Shown: positions 24,221 through 37,106, counted from the first letter of the stretch. The stretch is DNA of 64,000 nt from Warburgia ugandensis (GCA_035236585.1 CP141128.1:52937257-53001256); one strand, 5' to 3'. The notes: generated from the sequence alone by a model not told the origin. Made by a program: numbers and translations.

Positions 24221-25880
24221 TGTAATGACACCAATTTTGTAACATTAAAATCCCAAGTTAGCAATGAAAAGTTCACTTTTTGGAAATAAGAGTATTTTAG
24301 TCATTTCACTATTTACCCTAACTAGACCCAAACTATAAAATACCTGATCAAAGCCCAATCTAAGGTAGGCATGACCCTTAGACTATGATAGTGGAGCGGG
24401 GCCACTAAACCTTTGGAAACTTGATGATACCAAGGCCCAATTAGGACCTCAGAACACCCATAGGCATGGGGATGAACCCTTAATGCCTAAGTAGTAAGAC
24501 CAACCACTCCGAAACTTATAAAAGATAGGCCAAACTAACCTTGTTCCCCTAAACCATGTTCAGGTGACTACGAGGACAAGGAGATTAGAGCGACCTAGCC
24601 GGTAGGTTCTCTATCGCTACTAGACTTTTAAAAAAGAGCCATGATTGTTTTGAATGCATGTTTTAAGTATAAGTTATATCATTTGTTTAGCATAACTTAA
24701 TCTTATAAACAAATTCAGCATTCATATGACAAATACATTATGCATAGACATGTTTTGCAAACAATTGCATATATTGCATTATTTGTGAGCATTGAGTTCT
24801 TGAAAAAATTGCATGTCCTTGAGGGTTACCAAAAGACGCTGGAGTGCCCAAAAGACGCTGGGTAGGCATTTGTGAGGGCCAGGCAGTTGTGAGGGACCCA
24901 AAGAGGACAGGTTTTGAGAAAGAGGTTTTCACTTGTTTGGTCTTATATGACTTGGGCTAATAAGCTCGTGGGCGCTATGCCGAGAGGTTTGGGTTGGCCT
25001 CCAGCTCTACCACTACTAGGTGGAATGGGTACCACGCCCAAAAAGGGCAACGTCCCTACGTCGACTGCATGTGGTACAGGGGGCTACCACTAGTGTCACG
25101 GCACTGGGTCGATGTGTCATATGCCCCGTTGAGGCTATGACCGAGTGTCCTCAGGTACCCAGGGACTACACGGGGGCGAGGTCGTGGGCATAGTTGGGCC
25201 TTATGTTTTTGTGGATTTACTTGCATTGCATATGGCATGACATGAGGTTGGTCGACCATACCATACCATATATCCATGAGATGGATTCACTTGAGCATCT
25301 TATGCATATCATTATGTTATGATATATATATATATATATATATATGATACTTTCGATTTGGATTATGTGATTCTTTAAGTTGTTAGTATTCTAATTCGAC
25401 AATGGTTTTTAATCCCGATATTGAACATGAATGTTCAAACATGCACATGTTTTGAAAGAGCATATGATTTTTAAACATAGCATGCATTGTAAAACTAGTA
25501 GTGATAGACTTCTATTGAGTATATTATATACTCACCCAATCCTCAACATTTTTCAGACACAAAGTAAACATTTAAGGACAGAGTACGCCTATGATAGAAG
25601 ACACCCAGATTAAGTGCAAGTAAACCCCTACCTTATCTTTCAATGTTACTTGATTGTAGTTACTCTCAATAGCTGAGGCTGTGACTAACACTTTCTTGGG
25701 AATAATGTTAATTTAAAACTATGCCATGGCTAGATAATTTGAAAATGTGTTTTGACACTCGGGGATTTTATAAAAGATTGTTTCCCTATACGAAAAAGAT
25801 TTTCATGTATTTCATATTTATAAAACAAGAGATCTCGCCTTTTTATCAAATTTGCATCATATAAAACCCGGGTCGTCACA
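24221..25880 (+). repeat. 5' LTR of the C chromovirus, promoter deleted
   Basis: Starts TGTAATGACACC and ends CGGGTCGTCACA. It is only 1660 bp against 2363 bp for the 3' LTR. A deletion at 24330 removed what corresponds to about 30585-31401 in the 3' LTR, including the TATA box and GC-rich leader. It keeps 88 bp (25653-25740) that the 3' LTR lost. It has a hairpin at 25516-25534 and an (AT)12 run at 25322-25345. Confidence 0.92.
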
Positions 25881-25882
25881 GT

Positions 25883-25897
25883 TGGTATCAAAGCCAG
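25883..25897 (+). other. Primer binding site of the C chromovirus (tRNA-iMet type)
   Basis: TGGTATCAAAGCCAGG lies two bases after the LTR. It matches the plant initiator-Met site except for one changed base (AAAG for AGAG). Confidence 0.85.
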
Positions 25898-26020
25898 GTT
25901 TAACGTTACTAACAGCCCAGTTATGAGGAGAATAACTTATAATCAAGTTTCATCCATGAAAGTGTAAGGGGTAATAGGATAACACCTACTAAGGTTTAGT
26001 AAATTACCTTGTGATTACAG

Positions 26021-27567
26021 ATGCCTAAGAAGAAAGGAAGCAATGCTCCAAGACCTGAAGCCCCACCAGTGGACTCCACTGGGTTAGGCAATGGGATGGC
26101 TGAATTATTCCAGCAATTTCTACAACATATGGGACAATACATGAGTAGTCAAAGCCAAACTCCTACCACCCGAGATCCTTCCCTGATAAAGTAATAGATA
26201 GGACTGAGGTTCAGTTAGAAAGGTTTCAAAAATTAGCTCCCTCATTCACAGGAGAAGATGAAGCATCTATAGATGAAAAATGGTTAATTGATATTGAAAA
26301 GATATTTAAAGCCATAAACATAGCTGAAGAAAGAAAAGTACCCATTGCCACATTTGTGTTTAGGGGAGAGGCTACCTTTTGGTGGGAAACAACAGAAAGA
26401 ACTTATTTTGACCAGCGAGAAACAATAGGATGGGAAGAGTTTAAAAAGGTCTTTAATGACAAATATTATCCTAAACACGTAAGAAAACAAAAGGAAAAGG
26501 AATTTATGGACATAGAACAAAGAAATATGACTGTCCAACAGTATGAAAATAGATTCATCAGCCTCTGTAGATTTGCACCACGTGCTCGTGCTGATGAGGA
26601 AGATGCGGTAGAAAGATTTGTAGATGGGCTCAACCCAGGACTCAGGAGCAGAGTTCTAGGTGTTCAACCTTCCACCGTAGCCAAGGCAGTAGAGATGGCC
26701 TCCCTATACGAAAAAGATTATCAAAGGAATCAGGTGATGAAGGAAACTAAGAACATCAAGACCATGAGAAATAAAGGAAAGAGACCATTTCAGTCATCTG
26801 GACCTAGGCCACCTTTTAAGAAGCCGTTTGAAAACAAAGGAAAAAGGCCAGATTGGAAGACATGCCCTAGGTGTAACAGGAATCATCTAGGCAAAACATG
26901 TCCCACTTTCAACATCACTTGCTATGGTTGTGGAGAATTTGGCCATTTTGCTAGTAATTGTCCTAAAAAGAAAGTTGAAGAGCGTAAAGGATACCAAGTT
27001 CCAAAAAGCCAAGGACGTGTCTTTGCCCTCACTTCCAGTCAAGCTCAGGATTCAAATGCAGTAGTTGAAGGTATTCTTTCTATCTATGATACACCTGCTA
27101 AAGTTCTATTCGATACAGGCCCCACTCATTCTTTCATATCCCGGGAGTTTGCATCATTCTTGGACATTATACCACAGGACCTGGACTTCACTCTAGAAGT
27201 CATGACTCCTGTAGGCCAGGCACTTCCCACCTATTCTTATCTCCAGGATGTCCCCATTTTGATCAGGGACCATTTGCTACATGCCAATCTTATTCACTTA
27301 GATATGAATGACTTCGACATCATCCTAGATATGGACTGGCTAGCCTTTCATCAAGCCCTTGTTGATTGCCGCCAGAAACGTGTCACTTTTACCCTACCTA
27401 ATGGAGACACTTTCACCCTCCAAGGAAGAAAGGATTATTCTGGGGCATGTGTTATTTCTGCCATGAAAGTAGTTATGCACATTGCTCAGGGATGCCCCTT
27501 CTTCTTAGCCATGATTGAATCTTTCGAGAGTCCCCAACCAAAGCTAGAGGATGTCGAGGTAGTTTGA
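26021..27567 (+). pseudogene. gag: gag and protease of the C chromovirus
   Basis: The structural polyprotein starts MPKKKGSNAPRPEAP at 26021. A frameshift near 26170-26190 moves it into the main frame, which runs from about 26191 to a TGA at 27565-27567. The capsid (retrotransposon gag) region includes ATFWWETTERTYFDQ and EEFKKVFNDKYYP. A CCHC zinc knuckle (CX2CX4HX4C) begins at about 26920, preceded by a CPRCNRNHLGKTCP motif. The protease active site reads FDTGPTHSFIS (Asp-Thr-Gly at 27112), and the IILDMDWL motif lies downstream. Gag binds RNA and builds the particle; the protease cuts the polyprotein. The TGA sits just before [15 protein letters not shown], in frame with pol, so it is decay and not a natural boundary. 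Confidence 0.92.
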
Positions 27568-28572
27568 GAATTTCCTGACGTATTCCCTGAGGACTTACCA
27601 GGTCTACCTCCACCAAGGGAAATTGAGTTTATCATTGCCCTTATACCCAGTACTTCCCCCATTTCCAAAGCTCCTTACCAAATGGCTCCTGCAGAACTAA
27701 AAGAACTGAAGACCCAGTTACAAGAACAACTTGATAAAGGGTTCATACGATCTAGCGTATCTCCATGGGGAGCTCCAGTCCTTTTTGTTAAGAAAAAGGA
27801 TGGCTCCATGAGATTGTGCGTAGACTATCAGATGCTAAATAGGGTCACCATTAAGAATAAGTACCCCCTTCCCCAAATTGATGATCTTTTCAATCAACTT
27901 CAGTCAACCAGAGTCTTCTCTAAGATTGATCTGCGATCCGGGTACCATCAACTTCGAGTTAGAGAAGAAGATATCCCCAAGACAGCCTTCAGGACTCGAT
28001 ACGGCCATTATGAATTCAGAGTGATGTCCTTTGGTTTAACTAATGCTCCGGCCGTGTTTATGGACCTCATGAATAGGGTGTTTAAGGAGTACTTAGATAA
28101 ATTCATCATAGTGTTTGTGGATGATATCTTGATATATTCAAAAACTCCTGAAGACCATAAGGAACATCTAAGGATAACATTAAGCACCCTACGAGCACAC
28201 AAGTTATATGCAAAATTCAGTAAGTGTGAGTTTTGGCTGGAAAAGGTTAATTTCTTAGGACACATTATTTCTCAGGATGGCATAGCAGTTGACCCTGCTA
28301 AGGTTGAATCAGTACAGAAATGGGAAAGACCTAAGATAGTCACAGAAAGAAGAAGCTTCTTAGGACTTGCCGGATATTACAGGAGATTCATCGAGGGTTT
28401 TTCACAAATTGCTTTACCTCTAACTAAGCTGACCAGGAAAGACACAAGATTTGAATGGACTGATAAATGTGAGAAAAGCTTCCAGGAACTAAAGAGAAGG
28501 TTAATTACAGCACCTGTCCTTACCTTACCTTCAGGAAGTGGCGGATTTGAGATATACAGCAATGCCTCGTAA
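27568..28572 (+). pseudogene. pol: Reverse transcriptase of the C chromovirus
   Basis: It continues gag in the same frame. The RT finger and palm motifs are clear: [55 protein letters not shown] and the catalytic FVDDILIYS (FVDD at 28114-28125). [10 protein letters not shown] marks the connection domain. The RT aspartates look intact. The frame ends at a TAA (28570-28572) just inside RNase H, where the usual YSDAS/YTDAS reads YSNAS, so the first catalytic Asp is changed to Asn at 28561-28563. RT copies element RNA into DNA in the particle. Confidence 0.93.
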
Positions 28573-29289
28573 CAAGGACTAGGCTGCGTACTTATGCAAC
28601 ATGGGAAGGTAATTGCTTATGCTTCTCGGAAACTCAAGAAGCATGAAGTCAATTACCCGACCCATGACTTGGAATTAGCGGCCATAGTCTTTGCCTTGCA
28701 AATCTGGAGACATTATTTATATGGGGAAAAGTTTGAAGTTTTTACAGATCATAAGAGTCTTAAATATATCTTTTCCCAACAAGACTTAAACATGCAACAA
28801 AGAAGATGGATGGAATACTTAAAAGACAATAACTTCTCCATTCATTATCACCCTGGAAAAGCTAATGTGGTAGCTGATGCATTAAGTAGAAAAACCCAAG
28901 GGATGTGTGCAAGTTTATTAACTAAGAGATGGAAGCTATTACAAGAAGTAATCACATGGAAACCAGACATAAATAAGCACAAGATCGTTATGGTAGCTCT
29001 AACAATAAAGTCAGCTATTAATGAAAAGGTTAAGCAAGAACAGAAAGGAGATCCGGATATACAAGCTTTCATAGGAAAACCAGGGTTTACTAAAGGGGAA
29101 GATGGTAGCATCTACATGCAAGGAAGATTAGTGGTACCGACTAATGAAGAGTTAAAACAAGAAATCTTAAAAGAGGCTCATCGGTCTAAGTATACTATAC
29201 ACCCAGGAGGAACTAAGATGTATCAAGACTTAAAGAGACAATATTGGTGGGATGGTATGAAAAGAGACATAGGGAAATTTGTGGCATAG
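28573..29289 (+). pseudogene. pol: RNase H and integrase zinc domain of the C chromovirus
   Basis: Same frame as RT. The remaining RNase H acidic residues are in place: Glu in [11 protein letters not shown], Asp in [11 protein letters not shown] and Asp in VVADALSRK. The integrase N-terminal domain follows, with the two His residues in [19 protein letters not shown] and the YWWDGMK motif. The CxxC end is damaged: a TAG at 29287-29289 lies beside CGT, where the first Cys codon is expected. RNase H removes the RNA strand during reverse transcription; the zinc domain helps integrase assemble on the LTR ends. Confidence 0.9.
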
Positions 29290-29745
29290 CGTCTAACATG
29301 TCAACAAGTAAAGGCTGAACATCAAAAATTTGCGGGATTGTTACAACCCCTTGAGTTACCAGAATGGAAATAGGACCATATTACCATGGACTTCATCGTA
29401 GGGTTACCCAGGACCTCTAAGGGTCATGACATGATCTGGGTAATTGTTGATAGATTGACTAAGACAGGCCATTTCCTTCCTATACGCCATACCCAATCCA
29501 CCGACAACCTATCTCAGCTATATATCAAAGAGATAGTAAGTTTACATGGCATACCCCTTAGTATCACTTCAGATGGGGATAGCTGTTTCACTTCGCAACT
29601 TTGGAAGTCCATCCAAAAATCCTTAGGATCTTCCTTGAACTATAGCACAGCCTTCCATCCACGGACCGATGGACAGTCAGAGCGCACGATCCAGATAGTC
29701 GAAGATATGTTGCGAACCTGTGCCCTCAATTGGAAGCAGAGCTAG
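29290..29745 (+). pseudogene. pol: Integrase catalytic core of the C chromovirus
   Basis: In-frame continuation with a TAG at 29371-29373 where Trp is expected (PEWK-stop-DHITMDF). The DDE residues are visible: Asp in ITMDFIVGLPRTSKG, Asp in the ITSDGDSCFTSQLW block and Glu in TDGQSERTIQIVEDM. The frame ends at a TAG (29743-29745), again where Trp is expected. Integrase joins the LTR ends to target DNA and makes the 5-bp duplication seen here as TAATT. The catalytic triad is intact even though the protein cannot be made. Confidence 0.92.
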
Positions 29746-30423
29746 GATGAAAACCTACCGCTAGTAGAGTTCACATACAACAACAGCTTTCAGTCAAGCA
29801 TTGGCATGGCTCCGTACGAGGTGCTCTATGGGAGACCCTGCCGATCACCCACCAGTTGGAGTGAAGTTGGAGAGTCTAGGGTGCTCCAGTCCGAGCTGGT
29901 GGAGCAATGCGCCGAGAAGGTCAAACTCATAAGGAGACGCCTCCTCACAGCTCAAAGCCGGCAAAAGAGCTATGCTGATCAAAGGAGGAGACCATTAGAA
30001 TTCGACATAGGAGAGCACGTTTTCCTGAAGATATCTCCCACTAAAGGAGTTATGCGGTTCAGTATCAAAGGCAAGCTTAGTCCACGTTACATAGGACCTT
30101 TTGAAATCCTGGAGAAAGTGAGAAAAGTGGCTTACAGGATCGCACTACCCCCTTAGCTATCTGAAGTGCATAATGTATTCCATATATCTATGCTAAGGAG
30201 GTACGTGCCTGACCCTGCTCATGTCATCAACTAGGTACCCATAGAGTTGACGGAGGATCTCAAGCTAGAGATGAGACCAGTTCAGATCCTGGATCGTAAG
30301 AGTAAGAAGCTGCGGAACAAGGACATACACTTAGTCAAAGTTTTGTGGAGGAATGCGTACATGGAAGAAGAGACTTGGGAACTGGAGTCAGAAATGCGAG
30401 AAAAGTACCCTGAGATCTGTTAA
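29746..30423 (+). pseudogene. pol: Integrase C-terminus and chromodomain of the C chromovirus
   Basis: In frame after the TAG. It begins ENLPLVEFTYNNSFQSSIG and carries MAPYEVLYGRPCRSP and the GPFEILEKV fold. Stops lie at 30154-30156 (PP-stop-LSEVHNVFHISMLRRY) and 30232-30234. The last ~55 residues (PVQILDRKSKKLRNKDIHLVK, then VLWRNAYMEEETWELESEM) form the chromodomain typical of chromoviruses. Such domains are known to steer integration toward chromatin marks. The frame closes at TAA 30421-30423. Confidence 0.92.
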
Positions 30424-30459
30424 CTATATATATAGTAGAATTTTGGGGGCAAAATTCCC

Positions 30460-30474
30460 CTAAGGGGGTAAGAA
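30460..30474 (+). other. Polypurine tract of the C chromovirus
   Basis: TAAGGGGGTAAGAA directly precedes the 3' LTR start at 30475. It would prime plus-strand synthesis. Confidence 0.75.
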
Positions 30475-32837
30475 TGTAATGACTCCAATTTTGTAACATT
30501 AAAATCCCAAGTTAGCAATGAAAAGTTCACTTTTTGGAAATAAGGGTATTTTGGTCATTTCACTATTCACCCTGACTAGACCCAGAAATTTAGTCTTGAA
30601 AATGGTACCATTAGGTGCGTCTCAGAAAAACGAATCCAACAAGACCAAAATCACCCAAAATGGAGTTAAAATGAGCAAGTTATGGCCCTTTGAAGTTCAG
30701 GGGCAAAAATGTAATTTTTATTAAAAAAAGGATTTAGCTTGAGAAACACAGGGGCCCGTTTTGATACGGGCACCCCTCTTCTTCAACCTCCTAGAGGGTT
30801 CTAGAACACCGGTGTTTGGAGAAGAAATCACCACCATTCTGGAGGTTTCTCCATTGCCATTCAATGGCGGTGAGAGCCCCCTCCAGAACCCTCTTATAAC
30901 TCTATAAATAGAGCTCTTGGGCACCTCTAATGGCAGCCCAAAAGCTTGGGAAAAACCCATTGTGGAGAAGCAACCAAGAGGAGAAAACATGGAGAAAAAC
31001 CCGATAATGAACCAGGTATGCCCAAAATCCCTCAAAACCCGTCTTCCCCTTAGTCCTAGGCTAAGTTTCCCTAAGTTTTTGCATGAAAAATCATGTAAAA
31101 CCAGGCCCTAGAGAATCACAAAGGACCCAGGGACGATCCCTGGGGCGAACTGGCTCGACAGGGTCGAACTAGGGTGTCCCAAGGATGCCCCAGTCCCCCA
31201 CTGAACGAAACGCGTTGTCCGCATTCGAGAGAAACCAGCGGGTGCGTTCGTGGACGCGCCTGCAAATGAAAAAGCCGGGTGGAAGCAGGGTGCGTCTGCA
31301 GATGCGCCTACTAATACTAAAAAGCTTATAACTTGAGATCTAGGGCTCCGATTGAGGTGCCGCGAAAGGCGTTCTGTCCGTGTCGACGACGCGGACACAC
31401 TCAAACTATAAAATACCTAATCAAGGCCTAATATAAGGTAGACACGATCCTTAGACTATGATAGTGGCGCGGGGCCACTAAACCATTGGAAACCTGACGA
31501 TACCAAGGCCCAATTAGAACCTTAGGACACCCATAGGCATGGGGATGAACCCTTAATGCCTAAGTAGTAAGACCAACCACTCTAAAACCTATAAAAGATA
31601 GGCCAAACTAACCTTGTTCTCCTAAACCATGTTCAAGAGCATACGAGGACAAGGGGATTAGCGCGACCTAGCCAGGTAGGTGCTCTATCGCTACTAGACT
31701 TTTAAAAAAGAGCCATGATTGTTTTGAATGCATGTTTTAAGTATAAGTTATATCATTTGTTTAGCATAACTTAATCTTATAAACAAATTCAGCATACATG
31801 TGACAAATACATTATGCATAGACATGTTTTGCAAACAATTGCATATATTGCATTATTTGTGAGCATTGAGTTCTTGAAAAAAATTGCATGTCCTTGAGGG
31901 TTACCAAAAGACACTGGAGTGCCTAAAAGACGATGGGTAGGCAGTTGTGAGGGACCCAAAGAGGACAGGTTTTGAGAAAGAGGTTTTCACTTGTTTGGTC
32001 TAATATGACCTGGGCTAATAAGCTCATGGGCGCTATGCTGAGAGGTCTGGGTTGGCCTCCAGCCTTTACCACTACTAGGTGGAATGGGTACCACGCCCAA
32101 AAAGAGCAACGTCCCTACGTTGAATGCATGTGGTACAGGGGGCTACCACTGGTGTCACGGCACTGAGTCGATGTGTCATATGCCCCATTGAGGCTATGAC
32201 CAAGTGTCCTCAGGTACCCGGGGACCACACGACGACGAGGTCGTGGGCATAGTTAGGCCCTATGTTTTCGTGGATTTACTTGCATTGCATATGGCATGAC
32301 ATGAGGTTGGTTGACCATACCATACCATATATCCATGAGGTGGATTCAGTTGAGCATCTTATGCATATCATCATGTTATGATATATATGATACTTTCGAT
32401 TTGGATTATGTGATTCTTTAAGTCGTTAGTATTCTAATTCGACAATGGTTTTTAATCCCGATATTGAACATGAGTGTTCAAACATGCACATGTTTTGAAA
32501 GAGCATATGATTTTAAACATAGCATGCATTGTACAACTAGTAGTGATAGACTCCTACTGAGTATAGTATATACTCACCCAATCCTCAACATTTTTCAGAC
32601 ACAAAGTAAACACTTAAGGACAGAGTACGCCTGTGATAGAAGACACCCAAATTAAGTGCAAGTGAGTGAACCCCTACCTTATCTTTCAATGTTACTTGAA
32701 AATGTGTTTTGACACTTGGGGTTTTTATGAAAGATTGTTTCCCTATGTGAAAAATATTTTCATGCATTTCATATTTATAAAATAAGAGATCTCGCCTTTT
32801 TATCAAATTTGCATCATATAAAACTCGGGTCGTCACA
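30475..32837 (+). repeat. 3' LTR of the C chromovirus
   Basis: Starts TGTAATGACTCC and ends CTCGGGTCGTCACA. It keeps the promoter region lost from the 5' LTR, with a TATA box at 30903. A GC-rich leader is at about 31100-31400 and a hairpin at 32558-32576. Compared with the 5' LTR it lacks 88 bp, the join lying at the TTG in TTACTTGAAAATG near 32700. Its middle and 3' half match family A1 LTRs, while its first ~900 bp do not. Confidence 0.93.
30903..30910 (+). promoter_or_regulatory. TATA box of the family C LTR
   Basis: TATAAATA in the context CTCTATAAATAGAGCTC lies about 430 bp into the LTR. It is the best promoter in the window by consensus. The matching segment is deleted from the 5' LTR. 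Confidence 0.75.
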
Positions 32838-35800
32838 TAATTATCCTTCTTTGTATCTGAGATATTATAAACATTGAAACATTTACAATATCTCAAAAAG
32901 CTATGCTTGGTAGGGGATTCAAGAAGCATAATAATTTGACAGTATAATTCTATTACTTCATAATCCCATTATTCATACTCATGGATTAATCTCTCTACTT
33001 TGTCATATATGTACATCCTTACAAATACATCCTATATATTTTGTGTGTGTGTATATATATATATATGGTCAAAACCTTGAAAAATAGTTAATATCTTAAA
33101 ACATAATCTTACCTAGTTTATACTATGTTGATAGATCATCCAGACTCTGTTGGACATACTCCCTCATTTGGGCAGTATCGGTAATCCATGATTGCCCGAC
33201 ATCTCATCATGCCATATTATAAGGCATTTCACTATGCCATGCATCATAATGCAAAAATACTCAAAGGAAAACTATGCATGCAGTCAAAATCAATACCAAC
33301 TCACCCGGATAATTGCCCAATAATCCACCTATACCATCCTTGGTGGAAACCACAATATCCATGTCCGTATGGGGGGAACCATGGCTGTCATAGTGGTGGC
33401 CTCCCCATAATTGCCCGACCCAACTTTTAACCTCACTTAGGCTTGGTTTTCATATCATAACAAGTTTCGGAGAGGGGTTGGCCAAACCCTACTAACTCTC
33501 CTAGCATAGCATCCCTAGGCATATGCCTATTTAAAACAAAACCACAAGCCTCAATGCTTCTATGTAAAGTAATTCTTATACATATAAGATAATCTGTCTG
33601 TTTATTTAGGGCTGGAATATTTTCTAGTTCCCTATTCACTAAGAGGTTTTTCCTCAATTCTAACTTAACAATTTCATATGTGTTTTGGTTGGATCATAAG
33701 GGTTTTCAAGGAATTTAATAAAAGCATTTACTTTACACTTATCAACATTTATAGACATAAGATCCTGTATTCAACATGCATATTTCATGTAGATGCATGC
33801 ATAAAATCCTACTACCTTCAAGTAGTGATCCATCTCTTCAAATCTTCCATGATCCTGACTAATGCATGTAATTTGTAAATCCATAGATACTGTCAATATA
33901 TATACAACCTAAATAATCCTATATCTTTTATCTTATCTATATTCTTTGTCTAATCTTGTCCTTTGATATAAAGGATCTATCTCTTGTGTCCTATCATGAT
34001 CTATCTTCCTCAGATAGTGTTTATCCTGTTGATTAATAAATCTAATGGTTAGAATGATCTTCTAATCTTTCAGATCTATCTATTTTCTATTCTAAGCCTT
34101 TGTGTATTCCTTTTTTTGATCTTAATCTTTCATAGATCCTTTGATTAACAATTTAAACTTGTTGATAAAGATCAAGAGCTTAGATCTTCTATCATCTAGT
34201 TCTTCTTTGATATAAGTTCAGTTGTTTGATCATCCCTGAGGAGGATGATCTTAATTCACTTCCTTAAATCATATTTTATTAGGGGTATGGATTCTTTATT
34301 TAGATTTGTCTACAACATACATACATAGATGCATAATAAAATACGACATTAGGATTCTTATTGTTCTTGATCATTCAAGATCCTATGGATCTTGTTTGAT
34401 CATCCTTATCTTACTTACAATTTTTATTAGGATTAGATAATTTACTAACCTTTTATGCTCTTATTATTATTATTCAACCAGTTAATGTTTTACTGGTTGA
34501 AGGTAGCTTATTTTATCCTAAGTCTAGACAACTCCTCTTATTTTCAATTGACTAAGGCTTACTAGTTGAATGGCTGAACACAAAGTGGTTATTTCAATCC
34601 TTATGTAAGGAGGCATTTAGACCTCACAAACATCAACGGAAGGTAGGGGAAGAGCAAGGCTCTATTAGAGAACCCCCTTAACTACCATGTTCAACATTCA
34701 ATAGAGTGACCTTAGCTCAACCTTTCATATGGTTCCTATGAGCATTTTAACTCTAAATACTCTTTCTAATTGATTTTAATTAAATCCATGAACATTTAAA
34801 ATGTCATTCATGGGATTTATTATTCTCCTAGTTTGAGCCAAGGATTTGATAATCCTTATATTGTCCTACTAACTATAGCCCTTACTAATATTAAGTCAAA
34901 GTTATTCACTCATCTTAATTGTCTATGAATCTCTATATTCCATTAATTTACATTTTTGGTGATTTATGCTCATTATATCTTAGCAACTACTTAACATTTG
35001 AATCTACTAATAAAATTTGACAATAAATAAATCATAACTTTAAAGCATAAATCCAATAAATTTAATAATTATTTATACTAACATGATTCCTATGAATGTA
35101 ACTTAACCTAATGAAATAAAACTATACTTAAACTAGCATGATCCTAAGTTATGAAATACATGAAAATTTACTACTAATCTCATGAAATCATACTAAAATC
35201 TCAAATTTAAACTAACATGGCCCTAAGATACTTAAATTTACCTACGTAATAACAAACTAATAACATTTAGAGCATAGCATGCTAAAATTTAAGAATTACA
35301 CTATCATGCTTCCTAATTTATAAAATAAATCACATTTAAAATTCTATTATAAAATAAAATACAATTAAACTAGGGTTTTTATTCTATTTAAAATTTCAAT
35401 AATCAAATAAAAGACAATTTAAAATTCTATTATTACATTTAGGGTTTTTACTCCATTAAGATCCAAAGATCATATCCACCTATTTTTGAATTTATTTAAT
35501 CCATGATCTAACTCGATTCCATTATAATATTATTCATTCAATCCATCCCAAGGGTTTGATCATACTTGATCTCATTGATCAAGTGGGTCCCTTTGTATTT
35601 TTAGGTTATTTCTACCATAAGGGGCAGATTCCTCAATTTATGTTAGATTTGTCAAAATAAATCATGAATATTAATTTATTTCAACATTATATCATCATTG
35701 CATTAGATCCCCAGGATCTGATCATCTCAGATCTTGAAGATCATGAAATTTAGAAGCTTAATTCCTAAAAACAGAAAGTTTCTTGAATATTTATTTATTA

Positions 35801-37106
35801 TCAATTTTATGATTTCAAAAGAAAATAAACATTACAAGATTTCCATGGCTTCTTTTCAATCTTAATTTGGAGCTCAGATGACTCCATAATTGAACTTTGA
35901 AGTTCACAGTCATTTTGAGGGTCCAGCAGAACACACAACCTAGATTGTTTGGGCGAAGCGAGTCCAGTTGGGAGGAGCAGCTGCCGTGCTTCCATCACAG
36001 GGACACATGCGGTAATGCACTCCCTGGGACAGCTGCTCTCACACAAACTGTGCGCATGGAGACGCTCCCATAGGGCGCGTTTCCATGTAGCATCCTGTGC
36101 GGCGTCCCAGGCCCCCGATCTCTAAAGGGAGATCGGACAATCCATTTTGGACCGTCCAATCAAATCCCCTTCAATTAGTGGCTCAAAACTTGATTAAATT
36201 TTGTGAAAATTTTACATTAGGGGTTTTGGGTCCTTCTGGATTAATTGGAAGGCTCAGATTTTCCATCTAAGTCCTCCATCATACAAAAATGAAGGGTTCT
36301 TGTCCTCGATTTTTTATAATTTTTAACCTAGACCAAATTTCAAAAAAATAAAAATTATATAAAATAACATGAAATAAATATGGAAAGAGTTTCCACCTAC
36401 CTGATTGGAGAAAATTGTAGGTTTTTCCATCCAATTTTAAAGAATTATTTCGTTGATGATATGATCGCACGATAACCTCTTGTTTTGTGATTTTTTGTTA
36501 ATTACATCGTTGGATCTTGAAATTTCTTTAGTGGTTTTGTAGATAAGGTAGTCTAGGACAATATGAATGGTGGGATTGTGTGATTTGTTTTGGAATAGGG
36601 TACCTAATTGAATTTCGGTCTCCTATTCGAATCTAAAGAGAGGAGAGAGAAAGTGAAAGAAGAAATTTTTTTGGGATATTTAGAAATTTGATAATGAATC
36701 TTGATATGCTTTTTTAGGAGAAGAAAGATAATTTCATGGGAATTTTAATGAACATTTTCGGAGGATTTTTGGGTATGTATTTATAGATGTTTTTGAATTT
36801 TTCATAATTACTTGTAATAATTATGTTTTAATTATTTTGAATATTAAATTAACAATTGATCCTCCACTACCACTTGCTTCTCCACTATCAGATAATAGTA
36901 GTTTGGCCACTCATTACATGTTTTCTGGCTGTTGGATTCATTTGTGTGCCCCTTGTGGGCCCCACGAAGGTGTGAAAGGGCCATTTTGCCCTTTTATGGA
37001 GAAAATCTGCTTTATTCTCCCGAACTCGGAATTGAGCATACTTAGTGGCATTGGAATTGTATTTCCAAGTACATTCTAAATATTGAAGTCTTAGATCTCA
37101 TTTATG

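Larger units (their letters stand above)
24221..32837 (+). mobile_element. Ty3/gypsy chromovirus (Tekay/Del-like), family C
   Basis: An 8617-bp element flanked by TAATT at 24216-24220 and 32838-32842. The order is 5' LTR, PBS, gag, protease, RT, RNase H, integrase, chromodomain, PPT, 3' LTR, which is the Ty3/gypsy order. The C-terminal chromodomain after integrase and the long LTRs point to the Tekay/Del chromoviruses. The gag-pol frame has one frameshift and seven stops, and the 5' LTR lacks the promoter. It is nested in the minus-strand D LTR, and the empty site is kept at about 12300-12312 in the plus-strand D LTR. Confidence 0.93.

Noticed and set aside
28008..28265. Minus-strand frames across the RT and RNase H region
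   Set aside because: Shadows of the clear plus-strand pol frame.
33042..33066. GT/AT runs here and at 21784-21801 and 25322-25345 as regulatory sites
   Set aside because: Simple microsatellites inside LTRs; nothing else supports a role.
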